A stretch of DNA of 64,000 bases from Xenopus tropicalis (lineage: Eukaryota > Chordata > Amphibia > Anura > Pipidae), in contig NC_030680.2 in NCBI RefSeq assembly GCF_000004195.4, positions 4,141,960 through 4,205,959 on the forward strand, written 5' to 3'. Within the stretch, counting starts at the first letter, position 1, and each line of letters opens with the position of its first letter. Under the pieces are notes generated by a model, which did not search any database, was not told the DNA's origin, and saw only the letters and a program-made list of their open reading frames with translations. This document shows, in pieces, positions 1 to 11,300 of the stretch. Position numbers and translations under genes: made by a program.

Positions 1-836
1 CAGACAGAGGGGAAGGTGAGGGGCACATACAGAATGGGGAGACACAGAGGGACCCTGCCCAGACAGAGGGGAAGGTGAGGGGCACATACAGAATGGGGAG
101 ACACAGAGGGACCCTGCCCAGACAGAGGGGGGGCACATACAGAATGGGGAGACACAGAGGGACCCTGCCCAGACAGAGGGGAAGGTGAGGGGCACATACA
201 GAATGGGGAGACACAGAGGGACCCTGCCCAGACAGAGGGGGGGGCACATACAGAATGGGGAGACACAGAGGGACCCTGCCCAGACAGAGGGGGGGGGCAC
301 ATACAGAATGGGGAGACACAGAGGGACCCTGCCCAGACAGAGGGGGGGGGCACATACAGAATGGGGAGACACAGAGGGACCCTGCCCAGACAGAGGGGGG
401 GGGCACATACAGAATGGGGAGACACAGAGGGACCCTGCCCAGACAGAGGGGAAGGTGAGGGGCACATACAGAATGGGGAGCCACAGAGGGATCCTGCCCA
501 GACAGAGGGGAAGGTGAGGGGCACATACAGAATGGGGAGACACAGAGGGACCCTGCCCAGACAGAGGGGAAGGTGAGGGGCACATACAGAATGGGGAGCC
601 ACAGTGGGACCCTGCCCAGACAGAGCGGGGGGCACATACAGAATGGGGAGACACAGAGGGACCCTGCCCAGACAGAGGGGGGGCACATACAGAATGGGGA
701 GACACAGAGGGACCCTGCCCAGACAGAGCGGGGGGCACATACAGAATGGGGAGACACAGAGGGACCCTGCCCAGACAGAGCGGGGGGCACATACAGAATG
801 GGGAGAGACAGAGGGACCCAGCCCAGACAGAGGGCA
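1..836. repeat. 51/59-bp tandem array, cut by the left window edge
   Basis: About 15 copies of a unit built on CACATACAGAATGGGGAGAC, then ACAGAGGGACCCTGCCCAGA and CAGAGGGG. Two length classes differ by an AAGGTGA insertion and by G-run length. Open frames across it are repeat artefacts. Confidence 0.95.
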
Positions 837-890
837 AGAAGTGGTGCATAGAGAGTGAGTAACCACAGATAAATGCAGAGTTAGCCCACA

Positions 891-891
891 C

Positions 892-934
<43 letters not shown>
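891..934. repeat. (TA)n microsatellite
   Basis: About 42 bp of uninterrupted alternating T and A. Confidence 0.98.
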
Positions 935-938
<4 letters not shown>

Positions 939-2004
939 ATGCTAACTATAAATGTCTATCCTGTGTCAGGTAGACATGGGGGGTACACTACTGTATCATT
1001 GGGAAAAGGTCAGTACTATAAATAAAAGTTTCCTGGGACCCCCTGTAATACTGCCCATCATAGTATTCTCTTCTTTTCAAAACCTCTAGCAATGTCTCTG
1101 TCCTGTAAATGCTTAAACATCTCTTCTCCCATGTAATATTCCCTGGTTTAACCCCCCTCGGTTTTTACCGATTACACTACATTTGCCCCGAGGCAGCTAA
1201 ACGGTTAAATTAAAGTGCTGTTTGCAAACAAACCTAAGTGACACTTCCCCTGGGACAGTAGCTCCAGTGAAATTCCTAGGGGTTAACCCTGTGCGATTCC
1301 AGGCAGGGAGCAGAATGGGCCTCACTTTGCATCACAGTCTGACCCAGCACTGAAGGGGGTTAAGTACTGCAGGGGGGCACAAACAATGCAAGACAAAGAA
1401 GCCCCAGGGGCATGTGAAAGGGGGTGGAGGGCATCTGATCTGTTTTTTTGTCTGAAGAGCAGACAGCACATGGCCAGTGTTTGAGTAAGAAAAGTGAAAA
1501 GTGGGAATTTCCTGAGAATCTGTAAATATAGCTGAAACCAAATGGATTTAAAGGGACAGGGGCGCCTTGTTCATTTACAAACTGTAACAATCACATTGGT
1601 TCATGTTAAATGTTCCTTCCCTTGTTATATACAGTAAGTGGAACCTACTGAGAGTTGTTTGTAAACATTGTAAGTGCGTTTTATAAACACAAAAACATTC
1701 AAAACCCATTCCAGCTGGCAATATGGCCTCCTTGATTGACATGTCGGACCACCGGCCTATATATTATCAATATAATCCTTTATTTCTATTATTTAGGCAC
1801 ATTTCATACAGAGGTGCAGCTTGTAATGTTATTTATAGCCCCTATGTAAAATATGAAGGATCAGTTGGGCCCCTAGGCACATTGATCAGGGTGCAGGGGC
1901 ATTACCTTGTAATGCAAAGGTTGGCCCATCGGCCCAAGGAACGGCTAAATGTAAATTTGCCAACTAGGAAGATGAACTGATGGGGCAAAGCTGTGCACAT
2001 TTAG
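935..2004. other. unique stretch, no gene recognised
   Basis: Only short open frames, with no recognisable protein similarity or splice pattern. I see nothing assignable. Confidence 0.5.
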
Positions 2005-2390
2005 TGACAGATCTTTTTTAACTTTTAGTTTGTTATAGAATGCCCTATTCCTAGTAACTCTGCAATTGGCTTTTATTATTTCTTTTTTATAGTTTTTTAA
2101 TTATTTGCCTTTCTCTTCTACCTCTTTCCAGCTTTCAAATGGGGGGGGGGGGGGTCACTGACCCCGGCAGCCAAAAACTTCCCATCTCTTGTTTAAACCA
2201 CTGCCTGGTTACTAGGGTAAAAAAAGACCCTAGCAACCAGATAGCTGCTAAAACACCAAACGAAGAGCTGCTGAACAAAAAGCTAAATACCTGAAAAACC
2301 ATAAAAAATGAAGACCAATTGCAATTTGTCTTAGAATATCAGTGTTTACAACATCTTAAACATTAATTTAAAGGTGAACTGCCCCGTCCA
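2005..2390 (+). mobile_element. T2-like MITE copy
   Basis: Shares the family pattern found at several other sites here: TTTTAGT-TGTTATAGAATG near the left, GGTCACTGACCCCGGCAGCC in the middle, CCTAGCAACCAGATAGCTGC, then GAAGACCAATTGCAATTTGT and TTTAAAGGTGAACTGCCCC at the right. The TTAAAGG-type ends are as I recall for Xenopus T2 (Kolobok) MITEs. This copy has a poly-G expansion near 2,142. Confidence 0.75.
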
Positions 2391-2860
2391 ACTGTTCTCA
2401 TTCCATAGGCCCATTGTCGGTTGTCTGGGGTCTGACCAGGCCTAAAACTCACCAGGACCCCTAAGCAGTCCCAGCGGCCCCCTGGCCCTAATGGATCATG
2501 TCACTCCCAGGGATATTTGTAGCTGCTTCTTGTAGCAGGTTCAAATAGGTTTCATTGTTGCCTTTTTGAAATCTAAGATTAGAAATCCGAATGTAATGCC
2601 TGGGAGCTACAAGGGGCAGCTACCAATCTGCTCTACCTGAAGAGCATAACCCCCTATTTTATATTTAAAAGTTAAATATCACATACAGTTTCCCATTAAA
2701 GGTTCAGCTCTTTAGAACAGCAGTCTGGCAGAGAGTATTGACATGTTGCTAGCCAGTAAATCCCTGGCCACAGTCAGCAGATTTGGAAGATGAAGTGACT
2801 GACAGCAGAGGAAACAAGTATATTAAATAAGCCCCCCCCCCCCACAGAGTTTCTGGGAAG
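2391..2860. other. unique stretch with a poly-C tract, no gene seen
   Basis: Nothing recognisable apart from a C-run near 2,831-2,843. Confidence 0.5.
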
Positions 2861-2864
2861 AGAA

Positions 2865-3055
2865 AATGGCTACTCAGGTGCCCCAAGCAGTTTCACTCAC
2901 CTGCGGGAGGTCGCGCAGCGGGGTGCGCAGGTGCGCAAGCCGGAAGAAGCAAGAGGAAAATCCAAAGGTCCGCCCCCAAGGAGCACATTCTATCGGAAAG
3001 TCTGTACTGCTCCTACTGAGGCACTGCAACTCCGCCCTTCCACAATCCTCAATTC
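2865..3055 (-). promoter_or_regulatory. possible CpG-rich promoter / first exon on the minus strand
   Basis: A local CpG-rich patch with a GGGGGCGG box, an ETS-type CCGGAAG core (plus-strand reading, near 2,939) and an NRF1-like TGCGCAGGTGCGCA. On the minus strand it ends in a consensus donor CCCGCAG/GTGAGT (GT at 2,900-2,899). This would suit a housekeeping first exon transcribed leftwards, but no coding exon was found to support it. Confidence 0.3.
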
Positions 3056-3304
3056 AGATCCCGTTATAACACTCCCACATGGACCCTCTTCTTTAGTCTA
3101 GCTCCTCCTACCCTTTCCCTAGAGACCCCCTCAAACTACCCACCCCTCCTACAACTTTCACTCCCCGCCCCTCCAAACACGTGCCCTACAGCTCCAGGTC
3201 TCCCATTTACTCCGCCCCTTTTGCCTCCACTTTAGACTTCAGCCTCTCCAGGTTTGTACTCAGCCTTCCAGGGTTCTGCTCTGCCTCCACTTAGCTTTGT
3301 AGAG

Positions 3305-3645
3305 TCCTGAGACTTCCAGTGAGCGTTCAGCTGCGCTTCAGTCAGCCTCTGAGACTTCCAGTGAGCCTCTGAGACTTCCAGTGAGCCTCTGCGACTTCCA
3401 GTGAGCCTCTGAGACTTCCAGTGAGCCTCTGTGACTTCCAGTGAGCGTTCAGCTGCGCTTCAGTCTGCCTCTGCGACTTCCAGTGAGCGTTTCCCTGCGC
3501 TTCAGTCTGCCTCTGCGACTTCCAGTGAGCGTTTCCCTGCGCTTCAGTCTGCCTCTGCGACTTCCAGTGAGCGTTTCCCTGCGCTTCAGTCTGCCTCTGA
3601 GCGTTCCAGTGAGCGTTTCCCTGCGCTTCAGTCAGCCCCTCTCCT
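3305..3645. repeat. 21/42-bp tandem repeat
   Basis: Starts as about five 21-bp units (CTCTGAGACTTCCAGTGAG), then becomes 42-bp units containing GACTTCCAGTGAGCGTTTCC and CTGCGCTTCAGTCTGCCTCT. The 42-bp unit is a multiple of three, so it reads as 14-residue Ser-rich repeats in open frames. I see no start, splice or conservation evidence that these are coding. Confidence 0.9.
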
Positions 3646-5582
3646 CTCCATGCACCCAGCCTCCCTGTGAGCTCTCCCCTGTGCCTCTAACCAGTCTTCC
3701 AAAGTGAAAAGCCTCAACAAAGCATTGCAGAAAAGCCTGTCCCGTTCCTCAGCCTAACAGAGTAGTGAGCCCCGGCCCTGCCTGCCAGTAAGTGCAGTGA
3801 GTGCCCCCCTGTGCCTGATGGGAAGCTCCAGCCCAGATACGCAGCGAATCGCTTCATGCACCCTAAGCCAATGTCTCAGCGGTCTGTGCCCAAATCATAA
3901 GCCCCCTTGTGCCCCCCGTTACTTGCCTCCCTCACTGAGTGACAGTCTCCCTAGTGACCCCGGACCCCCTGATATTAAAGCTCTCAGTCTGTGCTTCCCA
4001 TCCCTGTATCACTAGCCCCTCACAGTAATTCCCATTGCCCCTATGGGCTCTCCCCCTGCTCTCCTTGTGCCTCTCTCACTTGGGTTCCCTTATCTTTTCC
4101 CCTTCTGATTGCCCTGCTGTCTCTATTCCCCTGCTGTCTCTATTCCCCTGCTGTCCCTCTTTCCTATATCACCCTCCCCCCTTGCCTCTGTCCTGCTCTC
4201 TCCTTCCAGCCGCTCTTGCCCTTCTCCCCCTCAGTCACTGGTCTCTCTGTCTCATTTGCTGGATCACTAGCTCTGCTCCCAGTACCTTTCCTTCTATTCT
4301 CTAAAACTCCCATCTCCTCCTCTGCCTACTCCTCCCCTCCCCATTAATTCTTTCCCACCCCCTCCTCCCCCCTGTCCTGTCACTCAGCTCCTTTTACTTT
4401 TTTACTAATTCCCCCTCACACACTTTTTATTTGCCCCCTAACTACAGCCACCCTCCCTACTCACCTCTGTACCTCTCCCAATGTGCCCATATGTACATGT
4501 ACTTCCCCTTTAATCCTGCCTAGTGCCACTTTTTTCCCTTTACCCCCCCCCCCCCCCCCATGCCAGGGTGGGGGAAGTTTAGCTCTCTCACCTTCTTTCA
4601 TGCACAGTTCAAGCACTCTGGCTTCTCTGGGGATGAGGAGGGCTGAGGGGACTGAGCAGGATAAAGGCAGACATGAGTGGGGACTGACACTCTCCCTTTC
4701 ACTCTCCCTGTCCCTTATCCTGCACTCATCTCTTTTCACTCTCTCTGCGGTGTCTTGTTTTCACTCCTGGCTCTTTTGTCATTTCTCTGGGGGTGGAGGG
4801 GTTAATGTGGGAACATTTAGCTGAGAGGGGTGGATGTATTTGGTGCAACACTACCCCCCCCCCCAAAAAAAATACTCTCTTTTACCTTCCCAATTTATTT
4901 CTTGGAAGATCTACTGGCTGTTGCTCCAAAATACTGCGCTTAGCTGTAGGAGAACTTCAACTCTCTGTGCCAGTGTGAATGTAACTGTACAAAGCAATCA
5001 TTATTTAAGTTTTGAAAACTGATATAAAAACTCATCTATTAAAATGGCAGGAAGTGCAAAAAGAAATGTGTACAAATTGGCACAGTTTGTTGCCCACAAT
5101 CCCACATGGTACGACCGCCTTCCTATTTTGGAACTGATTCAGCAGAGCAACAAATGATTGTAACAGCGGGAAAGGAAGAGGGGTTGTGTCTCCCCTTTAT
5201 TTCCTCGTCTGCTGATGCCCCACAAACTGACCAATTCAGATACAATGTTTTAACCCGGCCGAATCCAGAACCAATTGATATCCAAAGTACATTGAAATCA
5301 GTTGGGCTCTGTGCGGCACCAAACACATTACAATAATGATAACATTTGTACAATAGTATAAGTATGTATAAGGCCTGCTGAAGCTCTGTATTAAGCACAG
5401 GACTCCCTTGCACACATCTGCTTTATAGTCTCATTGGCTCAGATTTCCACCTATTAATATGCCTGGTACATCTGTCTACCATAAGAAATAAGCAATCAAG
5501 TCTCTTGTATATATATATATATATAAATGTTATCAGTTATATGACCCTAAGCCCTGCCTTATTTATGGCTTATATTTTTAAC
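3646..5582. other. pyrimidine-rich then unique sequence, no gene recognised
   Basis: About 3.65-4.8 kb is strongly C/T-rich on the plus strand with a C-run near 4,543-4,559. The rest is ordinary sequence with a short (TA)n near 5,507-5,525. No exon could be supported. Confidence 0.5.
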
Positions 5583-6254
5583 AGAGTATTCTGTCCCAGT
5601 GGCACAGATCCTATCTGATCCCCCCATTGTAAGCAGCAGTCCTGCCCTGCTTTATGGCTGAGATTCTAGCTATCTGTATAACAGAGCATTCTGTCACAGT
5701 GGCACAGATCCTATCTGATCCCCCCATTGTAAGCAGCAGTCCTGCCCTGCTTTATGGCTGAGATTCTAGCTATCTGTATAACAGAGCATTCTGTCACAGT
5801 GGCACAGATCCTATCTGATCCCCCCATTGTAAGCAGCAGTCCTGCCCTGCTTTATGGCTGAGATTCTAGCTATCTGTATAACAGAGCATTCTGTCACAGT
5901 GGCACAGATCCTATCTGATCCCCCCCCCCCCCCCCCATTGTAAGCAGCAGTCCTGCCCTGCTTTATGGCTGAGATTCTAGCTATCTGTATAACAGAGCAT
6001 TCTGTCACAGTGGCACAGATCCTATCTGATCCCCCCCATTGTAAGCAGCAGTCCTGCCCTGCTTTATGGCTGAGATTCTAGCTATCTGTATAACAGAGCA
6101 TTCTGTCACAGTGGCACAGATCCTATCTGATCCCCCCATTGTAAGCAGCAGTCCTGCCCTGCTTTATGGCTGAGATTCTAGCTATCTGTATAACAGAGCA
6201 TTCTGTCACAGTGGCACAGATCCTATCTGATCCCCCCATTGTAAGCAGCAGTCA
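5583..6254. repeat. 100-bp tandem repeat, about 7 copies
   Basis: The unit contains ATTCTGTCACAGTGGCACAG, ATCCTATCTGATCCCCCC and AGCAGCAGTCCTGCCCTGCT. The spacing is 100 bp, with one copy lengthened by 11 bp through a C-run near 5,921-5,937. Copies are nearly identical. Confidence 0.97.
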
Positions 6255-6994
6255 TGCAATAGACCATTTCAACCTGATTGCTATGGGTAACTGCATGGGG
6301 TAAATTCACCTAGTGTTAGTAAATAAGCCCCACTATGCTTTATTCTAACAGTAACAACATGTGAAGGGCAGGAGACAAAGTGCAGGAGTTGCTCTGTCAG
6401 TTGGTTTGTGTGTGTTTATTGCCAAATGACTCTTCACGAAACAGCTAATCCAACACTAAACTAAAACTTGCCAAACGCTGAAAATCATTTCCAAGGAAGC
6501 TTTGCAGCTGCACTGGTGCTACATATATAAATATAAATATATACACACAGGGATTTATTCTGCCGCGAGGTCACGAGGGTCGACAATGATCGTTTTTTCC
6601 CTAAATCATAAGTAGTAATGTAAAGGAACCGATCACCTTTTAAAGCCACATTATTCTGAACAGCTACGGCTTCAAAATCTCGACAGTTTGTGCTGAACTA
6701 AAGGGGAACTTTACCAAAAACATTTAGCGGGGGTGGAAATATAATTCTGGGTTGTTAGGTGAGTAACTGGAATCACTGGCACCCCCCCACAGTGATTTTC
6801 CTTCTCCTTTAATACTGAATGCACAGGCCATTATATAGATGAATTGCCTCCTCTCTCTTTAAAACCAGGCACACATTCAGTCTGGCTAATTAGCAGTTGA
6901 TTTAGACTCTGCAGACTGCACTGGTTTCTTTTCAGACACCCATCTTATATATCGCATATCAGCCCTTGCGTCTATAGACGTCACAGCATTTTGT
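6255..6994. other. unique stretch, no gene recognised
   Basis: No convincing exon, RNA gene or transposon could be identified. Confidence 0.45.
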
Positions 6995-7255
6995 AAGAAT
7001 GGCGAATTCTAAGCAACTTTATTTATATTTTATAGTTTTTAAATGATTTGCCTTCTTCTGACTCTTTGCAGCTTTAAAATGGGGGTCACTGACCCCGGCA
7101 ACCAAACAACAATTGCTCTGTGAGGCTCCAGTTTTATTGTTACTTTTTATTACTTTTCTTTTTGTTTAGGTCCTCTCCTATAAATATATCAGTCTCTCAT
7201 TCAAACCAATGCCTGGTTGCTAAGGTTATTTAGACATTAGCAACCAGATTGGCCA
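6995..7255 (+). mobile_element. T2-like MITE fragment
   Basis: Contains the family core GGGGGTCACTGACCCCGGCA and CCTGGTTGCTAAGG, with AGCAACCAGATTGG near the end. Its terminal parts are degraded. Confidence 0.65.
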
Positions 7256-8150
7256 CACCTATAGCTATATTTTAATGTTCTGATTGGGTTAAAGTAACGT
7301 ACATCAGGTTCCTTTTTGCTGTGGCTGAAACACAATGGCAGCTCCCACTAAAAAATAAAATATGTAGATAAATAAGATATATAAATATTGTAAGGAAGAA
7401 TAAGCCATCAGGGTATTGTACTAACCCATTTATGGTAAATAATACTTGTAAATAGGTTATGCTTACCCTTTAAAACTCCAATCTGGGCCCAGAGCCATAT
7501 ACTGTACGGCTGCTCAAGGCGTTTATAAACATTAGTAAATCTTAGAAATCTTCCCTTCAGCCTTTGTGCTTATTAATTACAGCAGCAGTTTTCTTTCTCT
7601 GTTCCTACCAGTGCTTGAAAATGTTACATTTTAGGGAATAAATTTGCCCCTAGAGATGTGATCCGCACTCTTACTGAGAGGGGGTAACTCAAGAGAGGCA
7701 GTTCATTATGGGCCTAATTTAGATATCTGGCTACTGAGGTACAAAATGGCTCCTGCGGAGGGACCTGTAGCATCCAATCACATTGCTTCTGACTGGGACA
7801 GGTAGAACAGTTGAAGCAAAAGTGTGATTGGATTCTTTAATGAACCATGTGTTGTATATAAATGAAGCCTTTATTGTGAAACCCATGCAAGCAGCCCAGA
7901 ACTGGACCCTCCTTATACTGAGACAGCACCGGGTCTGATAATGACACCATTTCAGCATCTGATTCAGAACCTGCAACTGCCATTGTTTCTCTACTCACCT
8001 CAGCCAACTTCAACTCGCTGTGCCTCCTGCGTGGCGCCCCAATAGTCGCTGCAACATGTACGGGGTCCCCTGATACCTAATTACCTACAGACTTGCCCCT
8101 AATGGGGTCTGTTTATCAACTGATGTCTTCCATGGCAATATTCATGTAGT
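7256..8150. other. unique stretch, no gene recognised
   Basis: Short open frames only. Nothing assignable. Confidence 0.45.
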
Positions 8151-8166
8151 TGTACTCACATCCACC

Positions 8167-8340
8167 TTAGATGAAGTTGTTTCTCACATAGTCGTTTTCC
8201 AGGGCCACGGCCAGGCCCTCAGGGAAAAAGGGGATGGCAGCATTCTGGCAGGACTCGCGGCGCGTGTAGCAGCAGGGCAGCATCACACAGAAACCACCAA
8301 GCAATGATGGAACGAACAGACTCTTTCCTCTTGGGCTTAT
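8167..8340 (-). CDS. possible terminal coding exon of an unidentified small protein
   Basis: On the minus strand a GC3-rich, CpG-containing segment reads FVPSLLGGFCVMLPCCYTRR, then ESCQNAAIPFFPEGLAVALE and NDYVRNNFI before TAA at 8,169-8,167. A short hydrophobic run is followed by a basic CCYTRR, like the cytosolic edge of a membrane segment. I do not recognise the protein. No clear acceptor is visible; CACGACCAG near 8,372 is one candidate. The frame also stays open towards the 66-bp array. It may be a real last exon, or chance. Confidence 0.25.
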   Translation of the reverse strand: MSPRGKSLFVPSLLGGFCVMLPCCYTRRESCQNAAIPFFPEGLAVALENDYVRNNFI

Positions 8341-8394
8341 TTGAATATCCCTATAATGTTGTAAATCTGGTCGTGAAAGATGTGCAGGGTGAGG

Positions 8395-11300
8395 TAAAAT
8401 GGGATATTACCCTGAATCCCTAGCTGGAAGAAAACCCCTGGGTGCTGTGTGATTATGGGGTAAATTGGGATATTACCCAGAATCCCTGGCTGTGAGGGAA
8501 GCGCTGGGTGCTGTGTGATTATGGGGTAAGGTGGGATATTACCCAGAATCCCTGGCTGTGGGGGAAGCGCTGGGTGCTGTGTGATTATGGGGTAAGGTGG
8601 GATATTACCCAGAATCCCTGGCTGTGAGGGAAGCGCTGGGTGCTGTGTGATTACGGGGTAAGGTGGGATATTACCCAGAATCCCTGGCTGTGGGGGAAGC
8701 GCTGGGTGCTGTGTGATTATGGGGTAAGGTGGGATATTACCCAGAATCCCTGGCTGTGGGGGAAGCGCTGGGGGCTGTGTGATTATGGGGTAAGGTGGGA
8801 TATTACCCAGAATCCCTGGCTGTGAGGGAAGAGCTGGGGGCTGTGTGATTATGGGGAAAGGTGGGATATTACCCAGAATCCCTGGCTGTGAGGGAAGCGC
8901 TGGGTGCTGTGTGATTATGGGGTAAGGTGGGATATTACCCACAATCCCTGGCTGTGAGGGAAGCGCTGGGTGCTGTGTGATTATGGGGTAAGGTGGGATA
9001 TTACCCAGAATCCCTGGCTGTGGGGGAAGCGCTGGGTTCTGTGTGATTATGGGGAAAGGTGGGATATTACCCAGAATCCCTGGCTGTGGGGGAAGCGCTG
9101 GGTGCTGTGTGATTATGGGGGAAGGTGGGATATTACCCAGAATCCCTGGCTGTGAGGGAAGCGCTGGGTGCTGTGTGATTATGGGGGAAGGTGGGATATT
9201 ACCCAGAATCCCTGGCTGTGAGGGAAGCGCTGGGGGCTGTGTGATTATGGGGTAAGCTGGGATATTACCCAGAATGCCTGGCTGTGAGGGAAGAGCTGGG
9301 GGCTGTGTGATTATGGGGTAAAGTGGGATATTACCCAGAATCCCTGGCTGTGAGGGAAGCGCTGGGTGCTGTGTGATTATGGGGTAAGGTGGGATATTAC
9401 CCAGAATCCCTGGCTGTGAGGGAAGCGCTGGGTGCTGTGTGATTATGGGGTAAGGTGGGATATTACCCAGAATCCCTGGCTGTGAGGGAAGCGCTGGGTG
9501 CTGTGTGATTATGGGGTAAGCTGGGATATTACCCAGAATGCCTGGCTGTGAGGGAAGAGCTGGGGGCTGTGTGATTATGGGGTAAAGTGGGATATTACCC
9601 TGAATCCCTAGCTGGAAGAAAACCCCTGGGTGCTGTGTGATTATGGGGTAAATTGGGATATTACCCAGAATCCCTGGCTGTGAGGGAAGCGCTGGGTGCT
9701 GTGTGATTACGGGGTAAGGTGGGATATTACCCAGAATCCCTGGCTGTGAGGGAAGCGCTGGGTGCTGTGTGATTATGGGGTAAGGTGGGATATTACCCAG
9801 AATCCCTGGCTGTGGGGGAAGCGCTGGGTGCTGTGTGATTATGGGGTAAGGTGGGATATTACCCAGAATCCCTGGCTGTGAGGGAAGCGCTGGGTGCTGT
9901 GTGATTACGGGGTAAGGTGGGATATTACCCAGAATCCCTGGCTGTGGGGGAAGCGCTGGGTGCTGTGTGATTATGGGGTAAGGTGGGATATTACCCAGAA
10001 TCCCTGGCTGTGGGGGAAGCGCTGGGGGCTGTGTGATTATGGGGTAAGGTGGGATATTACCCAGAATCCCTGGCTGTGAGGGAAGCGCTGGGTGCTGTGT
10101 GATTATGGGGTAAGGTGGGATATTACCCACAATCCCTGGCTGTGAGGGAAGCGCTGGGGGCTGTGTGATTAAGGGGGTAAGGTGGGATATTACCCAGAAT
10201 CCCTGGCTGTGAGGGAAGAGCTGGGGGCTGTGTGATTATGGGGAAAGGTGGGATATTACCCAGAATCCCTGGCTGTGAGGGAAGCGCTGGGTGCTGTGTG
10301 ATTATGGGGTAAGGTGGGATATTACCCACAATCCCTGGCTGTGAGGGAAGCGCTGGGTGCTGTGTGATTATGGGGTAAGGTGGGATATTACCCAGAATCC
10401 CTGGCTGTGGGGGAAGCGCTGGGTTCTGTGTGATTATGGGGAAAGGTGGGATATTACCCAGAATCCCTGGCTGTGGGGGAAGCGCTGGGTGCTGTGTGAT
10501 TAAGGGGGAAGGTGGGATATTACCCAGAATCCCTGGCTGTGAGGGAAGTGCTGGGTGCTGTGTGATTATGGGGTAAGGTGGGATATTACCCAGAATCCCT
10601 GGCTGTGAGGGAAGCGCTGGGTGCTGTGTGATTATGGGGGAAGGTGGGATATTACCCAGAATCCCTGGCTGTGAGGGAAGCGCTGGGGGCTGTGTGATTA
10701 TGGGGTAAGCTGGGATATTACCCAGAATGCCTGGCTGTGAGGGAAGCGCTGGGTGCTGTGTGATTATGGGGTAAGGTGGGATATTACCCAGAATCCCTGG
10801 CTGTGAGGGAAGCGCTGGGTGCTGTGTGATTATGGGGTAAGCTGGGATATTACCCAGAATGCCTGGCTGTGAGGGAAGAGCTGGGTGCTGTGTGATTATG
10901 GGGTAAGGTGGGATATTACCCAGAATCCCTGGCTGTGGGGGAAGCGCTGGGTGCTGTGTGATTATGGGGTAAGGTGGGATATTACCCAGAATCCCTGGCT
11001 GTGGGGGAAGCGCTGGGTGCTGTGTGATTATGGGGTAAGGTGGGATATTACCCAGAATCCCTGGCTGTGGGGGAAGCGCTGGGTGCTGTGTGATTATGGG
11101 GTAAGGTGGGATATTACCCAGAATCCCTGGCTGTGGGGGAAGCGCTGGGTGCTGTGTGATTATGGGGTAAGGTGGGATATTACCCAGAATCCCTGGCTGT
11201 GAGGGAAGCGCTGGGGGCTGTGTGATTATGGGGTAAGGTGGGATATTACCCAGAATCCCTGGCTGTGAGGGAAGTGCTGGGTGCTGTGTGATTATGGGGT

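Noticed and set aside
891..934. (TA)n tract as a TATA-type promoter
   Set aside because: A long simple repeat with no nearby exon or start signal.
3431..3707. Ser-rich repeat peptide frames (TSSERFPALQSASA)
   Set aside because: They arise from a 42-bp tandem repeat. Two frames are open at once and there is no exon structure.
8337..10130. 597-codon minus-strand open frame of 22-residue Pro-rich repeats
   Set aside because: It lies entirely in the 66-bp array, whose length is a multiple of three. Other frames and the opposite strand are also open for long runs, and 1-bp indels elsewhere in the array break it.
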